The notes under the pieces are model-generated. The model was not told the DNA's origin, made no database searches, and saw only the letters and a program-made list of their open reading frames with translations. From assembly GCF_000374025.1 (NCBI RefSeq), contig NZ_KB893175.1, forward strand, positions 124,001 to 188,000: DNA of 64,000 bases, in the 5' to 3' direction. Shown piece after piece: positions 23,800 to 32,822 of the stretch. Every line of letters begins with the position of its first letter. The first letter of the stretch is position 1. The translations under genes were made by a program, and so were the position numbers. This stretch comes from Spirosoma panaciterrae DSM 21099. GTDB lineage: Bacteria; Bacteroidota; Bacteroidia; Cytophagales; Spirosomataceae.

Positions 23800-26700
23800 C
23801 TAACTAATGGCTTTGGCTACATTAAGCTCCTGTGGCTTTTTCGGGGGCACTTTCTTCATTGAGAACCTAGCAATGAGCCGATCCACAACCAGATACACCG
23901 ACGGTACAACCAATAAGGTAAGTAGCAGGGAAGACGTCAGGCCACCGATGATTACCCAGGCCATCCCGTTTTTGGTTTCGGCACCGGCGCCACTCGCCAG
24001 TGCGATGGGGAGCATCCCAAATACCATGGCGAGGGTCGTCATCAGAATCGGGCGTAAGCGTTCTTTACCCGCTTCGATCAGGGCATGAATTACATCGTGG
24101 CCTTCGGCTTTGAGCTGATTGGCAAAATCGACGATCAGGATAGCGTTCTTGGCAACCAGACCCAGCAGCATAATCATACCTACAATTGAAAAGACGGTCA
24201 GGCTTTGCATTGTGAGAGCCAGGGCTAGTAACGCGCCGATCAGTGCAACTGGTATGGAGAACAGTACCACGAATGGATAGACCACACTTTCGTAGAGCGC
24301 TACCATGATGAAGTACACCAGCAAAATGGCAATCATCAGGGCGAGACCCAGGCTACCGAATGCGTCGGATTGTTGCTGCAACTGACCCAGATATTGAACC
24401 GTAACTCCTTCCGGGAGTTTAACCTTCGCCATTTTGGCCTGAATGTCTGCGCCAACAGTACCGACCGGGCGTCCAACCACCTGCGAGTTAACTGTAATAG
24501 ACGACAGCCGGTCAATTCGTTCCAGTACACTTTCTCCCGTCTGTTCCTGGACGCGGGCAAACTGCGAAAGTTCGAACGTCCGGCCCTGGTTATTAACAAA
24601 CGTCAGGCGGCTGACATCCTGTGGATTTGTCCGGTCGAAACGATCCAGACTGATGAGAATGTCGTATTCATTGCCGTTCTGCTTAAACTTCGATAGGTCA
24701 TTTCCCCGGAAGGCATTTTGCAGGGCAATCCCCACATCCGAAGCACTGATACCCAGTTGGGCCATTTTCTCCCGGTCAAGACTGACGGTTACTTCTGGTT
24801 TAGGATCTTTGACCGAGAATTTCACATCCTGCGTCCCTGCAACAGAATTGACTACATCCTTCACCTGAGCAGCGGCTTGCCGGATACTGGCCAGACTGGT
24901 TCCTTTAACGGCAATCTGAATCGGAGCCTGCGAAGCCCCAACGATACCCACTGGACTAACCGTAACTTTAACTCCGGGAATTTGCCCAACTTCCCGTTTG
25001 AGAATCTGCCCAAAATCATCCGTCGACACGGTCCGTTGTTTCTTGTCAACCAGCTTTACGTTCAGATCAACGATGTTGCTGTTCGATGAAGTAGCAATCC
25101 CACTGCTTGTATACCCGACATTGGTGAATACGTTCGTCACCTCTGGGTGCTTCAGAATAAGTTGCTCTGCCCGCTGCGATACCGAATTAGTCTGGTAAAT
25201 AGAGGCCGTTGGGGCTAATTCCAGTTGAACGCTCATCTCTCCCTGATCGCTTTGGGGCATAAAGGCAGCCCCGATAAATCCGGCTGGTACCAGGGCGATC
25301 GACCCAATAAGCAACCCGATCACCGCCAGAAAAATCCAGCGCTTGTGGCCGAGTACGGACGCCAGGATTTGTCCGTATGCATTGGTAATACGAGTCAGAA
25401 AGTTTTCAAAACCCAGGTTTAATTTGCCCCACAGCGAGTTTGGGTTCAGGGGTTCATGTTTTCCGAATCGGGATACCAGCAAAGGTGTCAGCGTAAACGA
25501 TACGACCAGACTCATCAGCGTGGAGAATACCACCACCAGCGAAAATTCCCGAAGAATGTTCCCGATCAGCCCGCCGGTCATGGCCAGCGGTACGAATACC
25601 ACCACGTCGACCAGCGTAATGGCCAGTGCTGTAAAGCCAATTTCGTTCCGGCCATCCAACGCTGCCTTAACCCGGTCTTTCCCCATTTCGAGGTGCCGAT
25701 TGATATTTTCAAGAACCACAATCGAGTCGTCGACCAGAATACCAACGACCAGCGAAAGCGCCATCAATGTCATCAGGTTCAGCGAAAAGCCCGAAACATA
25801 CATCAGGATAAACGTCGGAATCATGGACGATGGTAAAGCCACCAGTACGAACAACGACGAACGGAAGCTATGCAGGAACAGCAGCATCACAACCGAAACG
25901 ATCAGTACGGCCAGAAAAAGGTCGTCAACCACCGCATGAGCCGACGCCAGGGTGTAGGTCGATTGGTCGGATGCAATGTTGAATTTTAGCTTTACATCAC
26001 TATGTTGCTTTTCGAGTTGGGCTATCCGGGCCCGAACCTGTTCACTGACGGATACAGCGTTGGCATCCGACTGTTTTTGAATCTGGATACCGATCGAGGG
26101 CAAGCCGTTGATGTGGTTGATGGCCGTTGGTTTCGCTACGGCATCAACTACCTCGGCCACGTTGTTCAACTGCACTTCGCTGCCATCGGCCCGTCGGGCA
26201 ATGACCAGATTCCGTAATCGATTGACGGTTTCAACCGAGGCATCGAACCGGATGGAATATTGCGACTGCTGCGTTTCTAACTGACCGGCCGGATAGCTGG
26301 TGTTGGCTGCGTTGATGGCTTGTGATACCTGACCGATCGAAACCCCGTAGGCCCGCAGTTTTTCGGCATCAACGTTGACCTGAATTTGACGTTCGTTTCC
26401 CCCAATCACGTTTACCTGACCAACGCCAGCTACGTTCGAGAGCTGTGGTTTCAATTCATCATCGATCAGGTCATACAATTTCGTTGGCGACAAATTGGCC
26501 GTTACGCCCATCCGCAGCACCGGAATCTCATCCGTCGAGAACTTGTTCAGAATTGGGCGGTCAACTTCATCCGGCAACAGGTTGATAATCTGTTCGATTT
26601 TGCGTTGGGCATCCTGTTGGGCCAGCGTCACATCGACGCCGTTTTTAAGCTGAATAATCACAATTGAAGCGCCTTCCTGCGAGGTAGCCGTCATGCGATC

Positions 26701-26931
26701 CAGCCCTTCCAAGGACGATAGTGCGTCTTCGATCCGCTTGGTGACGTTCGTTTCGACCTCGTCGGCCGAAGCGCCCCGATAGGTAGTAGCCACGCTGATC
26801 ACGTTGGCTTCAAACTTGGGCAGCAGGTTGTACGATAATTGCTGGTAGCTTAGAAAACCGAACAAAATCAGTACAGTAAAGATGGTCGTTACCAGTAACG
26901 GCCGTTTTATGGCGATCTCGGTTATTGACAT
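23800..26931 (-). CDS. RND efflux transporter permease (HAE1 family)
   Basis: Inner-membrane proton-driven multidrug pump, 1043 residues from the ATG at 26931 (MSITEIAIKRP). The expected two halves are visible, each with one N-terminal helix, a large periplasmic loop and a helix bundle. Family motifs include RGASADEVETNVTKRIE, GILVDDSIVVLENINRH with paired aspartates in the proton-relay helix, and the second-half GLVAKNAILIVDFANQL and RPILMTTLAMVFGMLP. An in-frame extension to 26988 would translate the heptad repeat and is rejected. It is the last gene of marR-tolC-adaptor-RND. Confidence 0.95.
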   Translation of the reverse strand: MSITEIAIKRPLLVTTIFTVLILFGFLSYQQLSYNLLPKFEANVISVATTYRGASADEVETNVTKRIEDALSSLEGLDRMTATSQEGASIVIIQLKNGVDVTLAQQDAQRKIEQIINLLPDEVDRPILNKFSTDEIPVLRMGVTANLSPTKLYDLIDDELKPQLSNVAGVGQVNVIGGNERQIQVNVDAEKLRAYGVSIGQVSQAINAANTSYPAGQLETQQSQYSIRFDASVETVNRLRNLVIARRADGSEVQLNNVAEVVDAVAKPTAINHINGLPSIGIQIQKQSDANAVSVSEQVRARIAQLEKQHSDVKLKFNIASDQSTYTLASAHAVVDDLFLAVLIVSVVMLLFLHSFRSSLFVLVALPSSMIPTFILMYVSGFSLNLMTLMALSLVVGILVDDSIVVLENINRHLEMGKDRVKAALDGRNEIGFTALAITLVDVVVFVPLAMTGGLIGNILREFSLVVVFSTLMSLVVSFTLTPLLVSRFGKHEPLNPNSLWGKLNLGFENFLTRITNAYGQILASVLGHKRWIFLAVIGLLIGSIALVPAGFIGAAFMPQSDQGEMSVQLELAPTASIYQTNSVSQRAEQLILKHPEVTNVFTNVGYTSSGIATSSNSNIVDLNVKLVDKKQRTVSTDDFGQILKREVGQIPGVKVTVSPVGIVGASQAPIQIAVKGTSLASIRQAAAQVKDVVNSVAGTQDVKFSVKDPKPEVTVSLDREKMAQLGISASDVGIALQNAFRGNDLSKFKQNGNEYDILISLDRFDRTNPQDVSRLTFVNNQGRTFELSQFARVQEQTGESVLERIDRLSSITVNSQVVGRPVGTVGADIQAKMAKVKLPEGVTVQYLGQLQQQSDAFGSLGLALMIAILLVYFIMVALYESVVYPFVVLFSIPVALIGALLALALTMQSLTVFSIVGMIMLLGLVAKNAILIVDFANQLKAEGHDVIHALIEAGKERLRPILMTTLAMVFGMLPIALASGAGAETKNGMAWVIIGGLTSSLLLTLLVVPSVYLVVDRLIARFSMKKVPPKKPQELNVAKAIS

Positions 26932-26938
26932 AATCTTG

Positions 26939-27012
26939 TTGAGTGAATGAATGATTGAGTGATTGAGTGAACGTGGAAGGCCACGCAATCACTCATTCGC
27001 TCAATCGCTCAA
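26939..27012. repeat. Heptad inverted repeat between adaptor and RND genes
   Basis: Imperfect arms of units GATTGAG, GAATGAG and GAGTGA (26939-26969 and about 26986-27012) surround a small CGTGG/CCACG hairpin. It lies inside the efflux operon, 7 bp before the permease start on the minus strand, so it could affect translation or relative mRNA levels. Confidence 0.7.
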
Positions 27013-27014
27013 TA

Positions 27015-28070
27015 TTATTTTGTGATCTGTACAGGTTTGCCTTCGCCCAGATTCAGTTGCCCCGTTGTAACAACTACATCACCGACCGACAGGCCGCTCA
27101 GTACTTCGATGGTATCGCCAAAATCCCGTCCGACGGTGAGCTTGCGCTGGTGAACGACGTTGTTTTCAACCACGTATACGTACGGATTCTTGATGCTTTC
27201 GACCAGGGCAATGCGTGGAATCTGTAGCGCTTTCTGATTCGATTTTTGCGAGAAATCAACGTTGACGAACGTTCCGGCTTTCAGACCATTGGCATTGCTG
27301 ATCGTAATTTCGACCGGATAATTATGCTCGTCGGTACCTTGTGGAGCGATGTAGGAAATCTGGCCGTTGAAAACTTTTCCCGGAAATACATCCGCCGTTA
27401 CCTTCACTGCCTGCCCTTTGTGGAGCTGATACACATCGCTTTCATTGACCAGTACATCCACTTTCAGGCGGGCCACGTCCAGTACCTTACCCAGGGTGCT
27501 GCCAACCGTGATGTAAACGCCCGGTTCAATGGCTTTCTGAACGATTTGCCCGCTGATCGGTGCTTTAACATTGGCATCCTGAATCTGCTTCTGAATCTGC
27601 TCGGCCTGATTAACCGCATTTTCGTAATTGTATTTGGTTTCGTTAACCTGAATCTCGGTGGTCGCGTTGCCAGCCAGCAGGGTGTTGTAACGGTTTACAT
27701 CCTTTTTCAGCTTGTCGATATTCAGTTGGGTGGCCTGCAACGACAATTCTTTCAGGCGGTTATCCAGTTCGACCAGCGTTTGCCCCTGCCGCACCTGCGT
27801 GCCCAGATCGAAGTTGACGCGGGTTACTTTTCCGGCTGTTGTGGCTGTAATGGTCGCTTCGCGGAAGGGGATGAGGTTACCCGTTTTGATAAGCTGCTGA
27901 CTAACCGTTCCTTCTTCGACGCGGTTGACGGTTACCGGAATGGCTACGTTCGTATTGACGACCGGCTTATTTTGCGCATCTATTTTCTTTTTGTTCGACG
28001 CCAGTCGGAAGCCGATCAAAGCGACGATGGCCAGGGCCGACGTAATAATGATGAGTGTTGTCTTTTTCAT
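27015..28070 (-). CDS. RND efflux periplasmic adaptor subunit
   Basis: 351-residue membrane fusion protein linking pump and outer-membrane channel. An N-terminal membrane anchor (LIIITSALAIVALIGF) is followed by a split lipoyl domain (GKVTRVNFDLGTQVRQGQTL, and ANVKAPISGQIV later). An alpha-helical hairpin rich in Gln/Asn lies between at about 105-170. A beta-barrel and membrane-proximal domain end in LPxxAL-like QIPRIALVES and GLSVGDVVVTTGQLNL. Its order in the operon is standard. Confidence 0.94.
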   Translation of the reverse strand: MKKTTLIIITSALAIVALIGFRLASNKKKIDAQNKPVVNTNVAIPVTVNRVEEGTVSQQLIKTGNLIPFREATITATTAGKVTRVNFDLGTQVRQGQTLVELDNRLKELSLQATQLNIDKLKKDVNRYNTLLAGNATTEIQVNETKYNYENAVNQAEQIQKQIQDANVKAPISGQIVQKAIEPGVYITVGSTLGKVLDVARLKVDVLVNESDVYQLHKGQAVKVTADVFPGKVFNGQISYIAPQGTDEHNYPVEITISNANGLKAGTFVNVDFSQKSNQKALQIPRIALVESIKNPYVYVVENNVVHQRKLTVGRDFGDTIEVLSGLSVGDVVVTTGQLNLGEGKPVQITK

Positions 28071-28099
28071 GGCTTTCGGTTGTATTGCCTTCTGACGAA

Positions 28100-29431
28100 C
28101 TAGAGTTGACTGTAGAAAGTGAGTAAAGAACCCTTCGATTGTTCGAGGTCGAGCCGGGCCTGATACAGGTTAATAAGTGAATTGATGTAATCGGACTGGG
28201 CTTGTCGGTAGGAAGTATCCGCGTTGACCAGATCGGTCAGCGACTTGACGCCCTGTTTGTATTGCAGTGTCGTGATGTTATACACTTCCTGAGCCAGCTT
28301 AACGTTTCGGTCGCCGTTCAATACGTTCGTTTGCGTCCGCTGAATCTGCGATTGGGCGTTGTTGAACTGAAGCCGATAAGCCGCAATGTTCAGACGTTGT
28401 TGTTCCTCCTGATTCAGCACCGTCAACCGTTGCTGCTTGATCTGGGCATCGCGTTGAAAACCATCGAAGATGGGGATGCTGAACCGCAGGGCGATGCTTC
28501 CAAAGCCGACAAAGTTGGTAAATAGTTTATCGATTGTTTGGGCCCCCAGATTGACGGTTCCGTAATTGGCCGTTAGCGAAACGGTTGGTATATACCCCGC
28601 CCGGACTCGTTCCAGTTGCAGCCGCTGTAAGTCCAGATTGGTGGCCGATTGCTGAAAGGAAACCAGATTCTGAGCCTCAAAAGGCGCTTGTTCGATAACG
28701 GGTAACTGCGTGAGCAACGTGGAGTCGGATAGGGTCAGGTCCTGTTCCTGAGGCAAACCCATCTGGTATTTCAGACGATTCAGCGCCAGGTTGTAATCGT
28801 TTTCGGCCAGCGTTAACTGCGACTGTGTGCTGTTGTAATTGACTTCGGTACGCGTATAGTCTACGGGCTGAATAACGCCGTTGTCGCGCTGTAATTTTAA
28901 GATATTGAGTACCTGCTGCGTCCGTTGTAGATTGTCTTTGAGTAAGGCAATTTGCTGCTGGGCTATAAATACCTGATAGTAATTGCTGGCTATGTTATAA
29001 ATGATCTCCTCGCGGGTCTGACGCGTGTTCAGATCGGCCAGCCGCTGATTGGGTTTAGCTGCTTTAATACCCAGTAGCAACGATCGGTCGTAAATCGTCT
29101 GACTGGCCTGTGCCGTAACGTTGGTCTGGTATTTTTGACCGATAATGAATACCTGGGGTTCGGGACCAAATACCCCAGCCGGGATAACGCTTTTTTGAAG
29201 CTTCACGTTGTCGGTTAGGGTTCCGGTTGCCGATACCTGTGGCAGATACAGACCCAGCGCCTGACGGGATTGCTGATTCGCATATTCGACCTGGTTCTGA
29301 GCGATCCGAACCGTTCCGTAGTGTTGAAGACCATAATCGATACAGTCTTTCAACCGAAAATTCTGTGTAGACTGAGCCCAACCAGCCTGGGCCAGCAGTA
29401 CGCATAAACTCAGTGCAATTTTATGTTTCAT
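28100..29431 (-). CDS. TolC-family outer membrane efflux protein
   Basis: 443 residues with a Sec signal peptide (KIALSLCVLLAQAGWAQ). Two tandem OEP repeats are visible: the first starts LKDCIDYGLQHYGTVRIAQN, and the second ends QEVYNITTLQYKQGVKSLTD and YRQAQSDYINSLINLYQA. It forms the trimeric channel for the adaptor and pump encoded downstream, 29 bp away. It is full length, unlike the TolC-like gene at 55875. Confidence 0.94.
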   Translation of the reverse strand: MKHKIALSLCVLLAQAGWAQSTQNFRLKDCIDYGLQHYGTVRIAQNQVEYANQQSRQALGLYLPQVSATGTLTDNVKLQKSVIPAGVFGPEPQVFIIGQKYQTNVTAQASQTIYDRSLLLGIKAAKPNQRLADLNTRQTREEIIYNIASNYYQVFIAQQQIALLKDNLQRTQQVLNILKLQRDNGVIQPVDYTRTEVNYNSTQSQLTLAENDYNLALNRLKYQMGLPQEQDLTLSDSTLLTQLPVIEQAPFEAQNLVSFQQSATNLDLQRLQLERVRAGYIPTVSLTANYGTVNLGAQTIDKLFTNFVGFGSIALRFSIPIFDGFQRDAQIKQQRLTVLNQEEQQRLNIAAYRLQFNNAQSQIQRTQTNVLNGDRNVKLAQEVYNITTLQYKQGVKSLTDLVNADTSYRQAQSDYINSLINLYQARLDLEQSKGSLLTFYSQL

Positions 29432-29451
29432 ACGTCCAATAAAGTTGAGGT

Positions 29452-29472
29452 GTCTACTGTAGACCTATCAAC
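29452..29472 (-). promoter_or_regulatory. Palindrome in the marR-tolC gap
   Basis: GTCTACTGTAGAC (29452-29464) is a perfect 6+1+6 palindrome, followed by TATCAAC (29466-29472). The latter repeats half of the palindromic operator-like site upstream of marR (29987-30000). It may be a second regulator site before tolC. Confidence 0.45.
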
Positions 29473-29490
29473 TATTTAATTAAAAAAAAG

Positions 29491-29967
29491 TTACTTCTCG
29501 AGTATAGAAGAAATTTTACGTAGTGTGGCCAGGAATGCATCTAACTCTTCTGTCGTTAACTGATCGGTCACTTGCTTATCAATTGTTTCAGCGGTTTCAA
29601 TGGCTTTTTCAACCACCATTTTTCCAGCCGGAGTCAGCTGGATCAAATTCTTACGTCGGTCAATACTATCGGGCACGATACGGAGGTAACCATCTCGCTC
29701 CAGGGTGCGTAAGGAGCGTTGAATGCCCGATTTATCCTTCTGCAACATATTCGCGATTTCCCCTTGCGATAGTAAGTCCTCACCCGAAAAATACACCATA
29801 AACAAAATCGGCACCTGCTCAATCTGGAGGGTGAAACCCAATCGGGTGAGTTCCCGATTCGATTGTTTGGCCAGTAGATGCCCCATATGATTCGCCGTAA
29901 AAATGAGTGAACGGCCCATGCGTTTCGAAAACCTCGCCTTTAATTCCTCTTCTCTGTTCGTAATCAT
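29491..29967 (-). CDS. MarR-family transcriptional regulator
   Basis: 158 residues. The winged helix-turn-helix occupies about 60-125: SQGEIANMLQKDKSGIQRSL is helices plus recognition helix, and DGYLRIVPDSIDRRKNLIQL is the wing. N- and C-terminal helices form the dimer. It is the first gene of the efflux operon and its promoter carries a palindrome, so it probably represses its own operon until a ligand binds. The ATG at 29967 is only about 5 bp from the -7 box, so the transcript should be nearly leaderless. Confidence 0.92.
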   Translation of the reverse strand: MITNREEELKARFSKRMGRSLIFTANHMGHLLAKQSNRELTRLGFTLQIEQVPILFMVYFSGEDLLSQGEIANMLQKDKSGIQRSLRTLERDGYLRIVPDSIDRRKNLIQLTPAGKMVVEKAIETAETIDKQVTDQLTTEELDAFLATLRKISSILEK

Positions 29968-29971
29968 GGCG

Positions 29972-30000
29972 CAAATGTACTATTGTGTTGATATATCAAC
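29972..30000 (-). promoter_or_regulatory. Promoter with overlapping palindromic operator for marR operon
   Basis: On the minus strand TTG (29997-29999), a 17-nt spacer and TACATTTG (29972-29979) match the Bacteroidota TTG-N17-23-TAnnTTTG promoter exactly. The perfect 14-bp palindrome GTTGATATATCAAC (29987-30000) covers the -33 element, an ideal place for repression by the MarR protein encoded just downstream. Confidence 0.8.
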
Positions 30001-30157
30001 CAATAGTTTAATGGAAAAGTTTTTTAGATTTTTTTCTGCTGACTCATCTTTCAAGAGAAGTGAAGTAGGTAACGAGCCGTACGCTCAGATCGTGTAACGA
30101 CAGCCGAATGGTAGTTGGAGGCTCAACTACGCTTTTAAATAGGTTGACTGTTTCTGT

Positions 30158-31894
30158 ATGGCCTTTTCGTTACGTTATCTCTATAGCCTTCCGTTTCTTG
30201 CATTGGTATGGCTTACTGTTCCCCACAACCACGACTTGTCGGTATCTGACCGAATACAGAAAATGCCGGATGATTTGCCGGGAAAAGCGCTTTTTAAAAC
30301 GCATTGTGTATCCTGTCATGCACTGGAACAGGATGGAATCGGGCCGAAACTGGGCGGTATCACTCGTCTACTTTCTGAGAGTGAGCTCATTGCGTTTATG
30401 AAGAATCCCCTGAAAGCGATTGAGTCGGGAAATGTACGGGCGGTAAGTCTGTCGAAACGGTACAAGATGATTATGCCGGGATTCGATTTTCTGAAAGACG
30501 ACGAACTGAAGGCCATAGTGGCCTACATCGCTGATGAGACTCAAAAACAGAATAGTCAACCGCTGGCGGTCAGCAATAATACGGGTACAGCCAACACTCG
30601 ATTGACGGAGCCAGTAGCCCAATCAGACCTTACCATTGAACTGGAGGAGTTCGTGACCATTCCGCCATCCAGCGATAAAATGCCACGTACCCGGATCGCT
30701 TCCCTGCGTCCTCACCCTTCGGGCAATGGGATACAGTTCGTCAGTGACCAACGTGGGCTGATCTACCGAATGGTCGGTAAAGAAGTCAGCACGTTTCTGG
30801 ATGTTCGTCCCCTGATCGAGAATTTTATTAATGAACCGGGGCTTGGCACGGGTCTGGGCAGTTTTGCCTTTCATCCCGATTTTCTGACAAACGGGCTTAT
30901 ATACACTACGCATACCGAATCGTTTAAGGGGAAGCGGGCCGATTATAGCTATAGTGACTCTGTGAATGTGGCGTTGCAATGGGTGGTGTCGGAATGGCAC
31001 ATGGATGATGTAGCCAGTCAGGTGTTTCGTGGCAAGCGACGGGAATTGCTACGCGTCAATATGCCGTCCTCTGCACACGGTATGCAGGATATTGGGTTTA
31101 ATCCCGAAGCGATAAAAGGAGGGCAGGAGTACGGTAAGCTATACATTGGTATCGGTGATGGTGGGTCGACGATCGGAAAGCATCCCGAACTTTGCCACAA
31201 GCTCACCTCCCTGTTAGGAACCCTGATCCGTATTGATCCGCTCGGTCGAAATAGTAAAAGTGGGCAGTATGGTATTCCGGCCGACAATCCATTTGTGGCT
31301 GCGAACGACACGGCGGTATACAGAGAAATTTATGCCTATGGTTTCCGAAATCCACACCGGCTGGCCTGGTATGCTGGTCGCTTGTTCTGCACAGATGTTG
31401 GCGAGTCTAATTTCGAAGAAGTCAATGTTATCCGGAAAGGGGGCGACTATGGCTGGAATGTGCGGGAGGGGAATTACGGCATTTCTTCGAAGGATTTGAA
31501 GAATGTATATCCCGTACCCGACACAAAATCTGACAGGTTCATCAGCCCCTTTCTTCAGTACGATCATATGGACGGGAATGCAATTAGTGGAGGCTATGTA
31601 TATGATGGCCCCATGGTAGCGCTGAAGCACAAATACGTTTTTGGCGATATTGCCAGAGGCCGGGTTTTCTTCGCCACGATCGATAAGAACCTGACCGATC
31701 ATTCCGTCCATGAACTGACAATTATGCAGAATGGGAAAGTTACGAATCTGGCAGAACTGTCTGGATCAAAGCGTGTTGATCTTCGAATTGCCTACAATCG
31801 GTTTACCAGGGAAATGTATATTCTGACCAAAGGGGATGGCAAGATCAGGCGTATCGGACAAGCTTGGCTATCGACAGGTAAAAAACATCGATAA
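30158..31894 (+). CDS. Cytochrome c domain fused to PQQ-type sugar dehydrogenase
   Basis: 578 residues with an N-terminal signal peptide. Residues about 38-135 are a class I cytochrome c: haem site CVSCH (C50, C53, H54) and a likely axial Met in MIMPGF. The rest is a soluble glucose/sorbosone dehydrogenase beta-propeller (GSFAFHPDF, KLYIGIGDGGS, YAYGFRNPHRLAW, DVGESNFEEVNVI, GGDYGWNVREGNY). Oxidation of an aldose with direct transfer of electrons to its own haem is the likely job, in the periplasm. The sugar is unknown. It is divergent from the efflux operon. Confidence 0.88.
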   Translation: MAFSLRYLYSLPFLALVWLTVPHNHDLSVSDRIQKMPDDLPGKALFKTHCVSCHALEQDGIGPKLGGITRLLSESELIAFMKNPLKAIESGNVRAVSLSKRYKMIMPGFDFLKDDELKAIVAYIADETQKQNSQPLAVSNNTGTANTRLTEPVAQSDLTIELEEFVTIPPSSDKMPRTRIASLRPHPSGNGIQFVSDQRGLIYRMVGKEVSTFLDVRPLIENFINEPGLGTGLGSFAFHPDFLTNGLIYTTHTESFKGKRADYSYSDSVNVALQWVVSEWHMDDVASQVFRGKRRELLRVNMPSSAHGMQDIGFNPEAIKGGQEYGKLYIGIGDGGSTIGKHPELCHKLTSLLGTLIRIDPLGRNSKSGQYGIPADNPFVAANDTAVYREIYAYGFRNPHRLAWYAGRLFCTDVGESNFEEVNVIRKGGDYGWNVREGNYGISSKDLKNVYPVPDTKSDRFISPFLQYDHMDGNAISGGYVYDGPMVALKHKYVFGDIARGRVFFATIDKNLTDHSVHELTIMQNGKVTNLAELSGSKRVDLRIAYNRFTREMYILTKGDGKIRRIGQAWLSTGKKHR

Positions 31895-32112
31895 AGGTCT
31901 GGGCTCGAAAACCTGATCGGCCATGTTTATGGATAACGGGTCGATGTAAGATCGGCCGTATGGGACATGAATTGGTAGATAACCGGGCTGTATGAAGCGT
32001 ATTTCTGGAAAGAAACGTGTTATTTTGATCGATAATCGACCCGCGATTGGCCGGAACAAAAGATAAGGTTACGGGTCAATCACCTCATTTACTCGTTGAA
32101 TTTAAAGAATCG

Positions 32113-32751
32113 ATGGCTCAGAAAAAGCCTAAATATTATGTGGTCTGGCAAGGGCGAAAGCCGGGTGTGTACGACAGTTGGGAGGACGCCAAAGCCCAGA
32201 CCGACGGATTTGCCAAGCCCTTATTCAAATCGTTCGATAGCAAACCGGCTGCTTTGAAAGCCTTTAAGGAGAAACCCCACCTCCATATGGGTCAGGGAAC
32301 TAAACCTACTGCCAAACAGGGCAAACTGGATGAACTGGTTGGAGAACCAATTCTGGACAGTCTGGTGGTTGATGCGGCCTGGAACACTGCAACGGGCGAT
32401 ATGGAATACCAGGGCATCTACCTCGCCACCCGGCAACGGTTATTTCTGAAAGGTCCTTACCTAGATGGAACCAATAATATTGGCGAGTTTCTGGCGATTG
32501 TTCATGCACTGGCTTTACTGCATCAAAAAGGCAGCAACATTCCCGTTTATTCCGACTCCCGAACGGCAATCGGTTGGGTGAAAAAGAAAAAGGCTAATAC
32601 CAAGCTGGAAGAAACGGCTCGTAATGCGGAACTGTTCGATCTCCTCGACCGGGCCGAAACCTGGCTTCAGACGCATCGCTACGCCAATCCTGTTTTAAAA
32701 TGGGAAACGACGGTTTGGGGCGAAAATCCGGCCGATTTTGGGCGGAAGTAA
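32113..32751 (+). CDS. rnhA: RNase H1 with viroplasmin-type N-terminal domain
   Basis: Degrades the RNA strand of RNA-DNA hybrids. 212 residues from the ATG at 32113. The N-terminal RNase H-binding/viroplasmin domain (about 5-50) is KYYVVWQGRKPGVYDSWEDA plus FKSFDSKPAALKAF. After a linker, the catalytic domain starts SLVVDAAWN (first Asp), with NNIGEFLAIVHAL (Glu), YSDSRTAIGW (Asp) and ENPADFGRK (last Asp). An in-frame codon at 32047 would add an unconserved leader and is not used. Confidence 0.9.
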   Translation: MAQKKPKYYVVWQGRKPGVYDSWEDAKAQTDGFAKPLFKSFDSKPAALKAFKEKPHLHMGQGTKPTAKQGKLDELVGEPILDSLVVDAAWNTATGDMEYQGIYLATRQRLFLKGPYLDGTNNIGEFLAIVHALALLHQKGSNIPVYSDSRTAIGWVKKKKANTKLEETARNAELFDLLDRAETWLQTHRYANPVLKWETTVWGENPADFGRK

Positions 32752-32822
32752 TCTGAACCAGGATTTTTATGATTAATTTGATCGCCCTGATTTAAACAGT
32801 AAAATCATAATAATCCCGGTTC

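Noticed and set aside
25343-25939. 198-codon plus-strand ORF
   Set aside because: Shadow of the RND permease gene on the other strand; composition is serine/threonine/arginine-rich as expected of a frame shadow.
26932-26988. N-terminal extension of the RND permease
   Set aside because: The extra 19 codons translate the heptad repeat; the family start is at 26931.
27246-28103. Long ORF of 285 codons on the plus strand
   Set aside because: It lies wholly antisense to the efflux adaptor gene, whose protein is clearly recognisable; the antisense translation matches no family.
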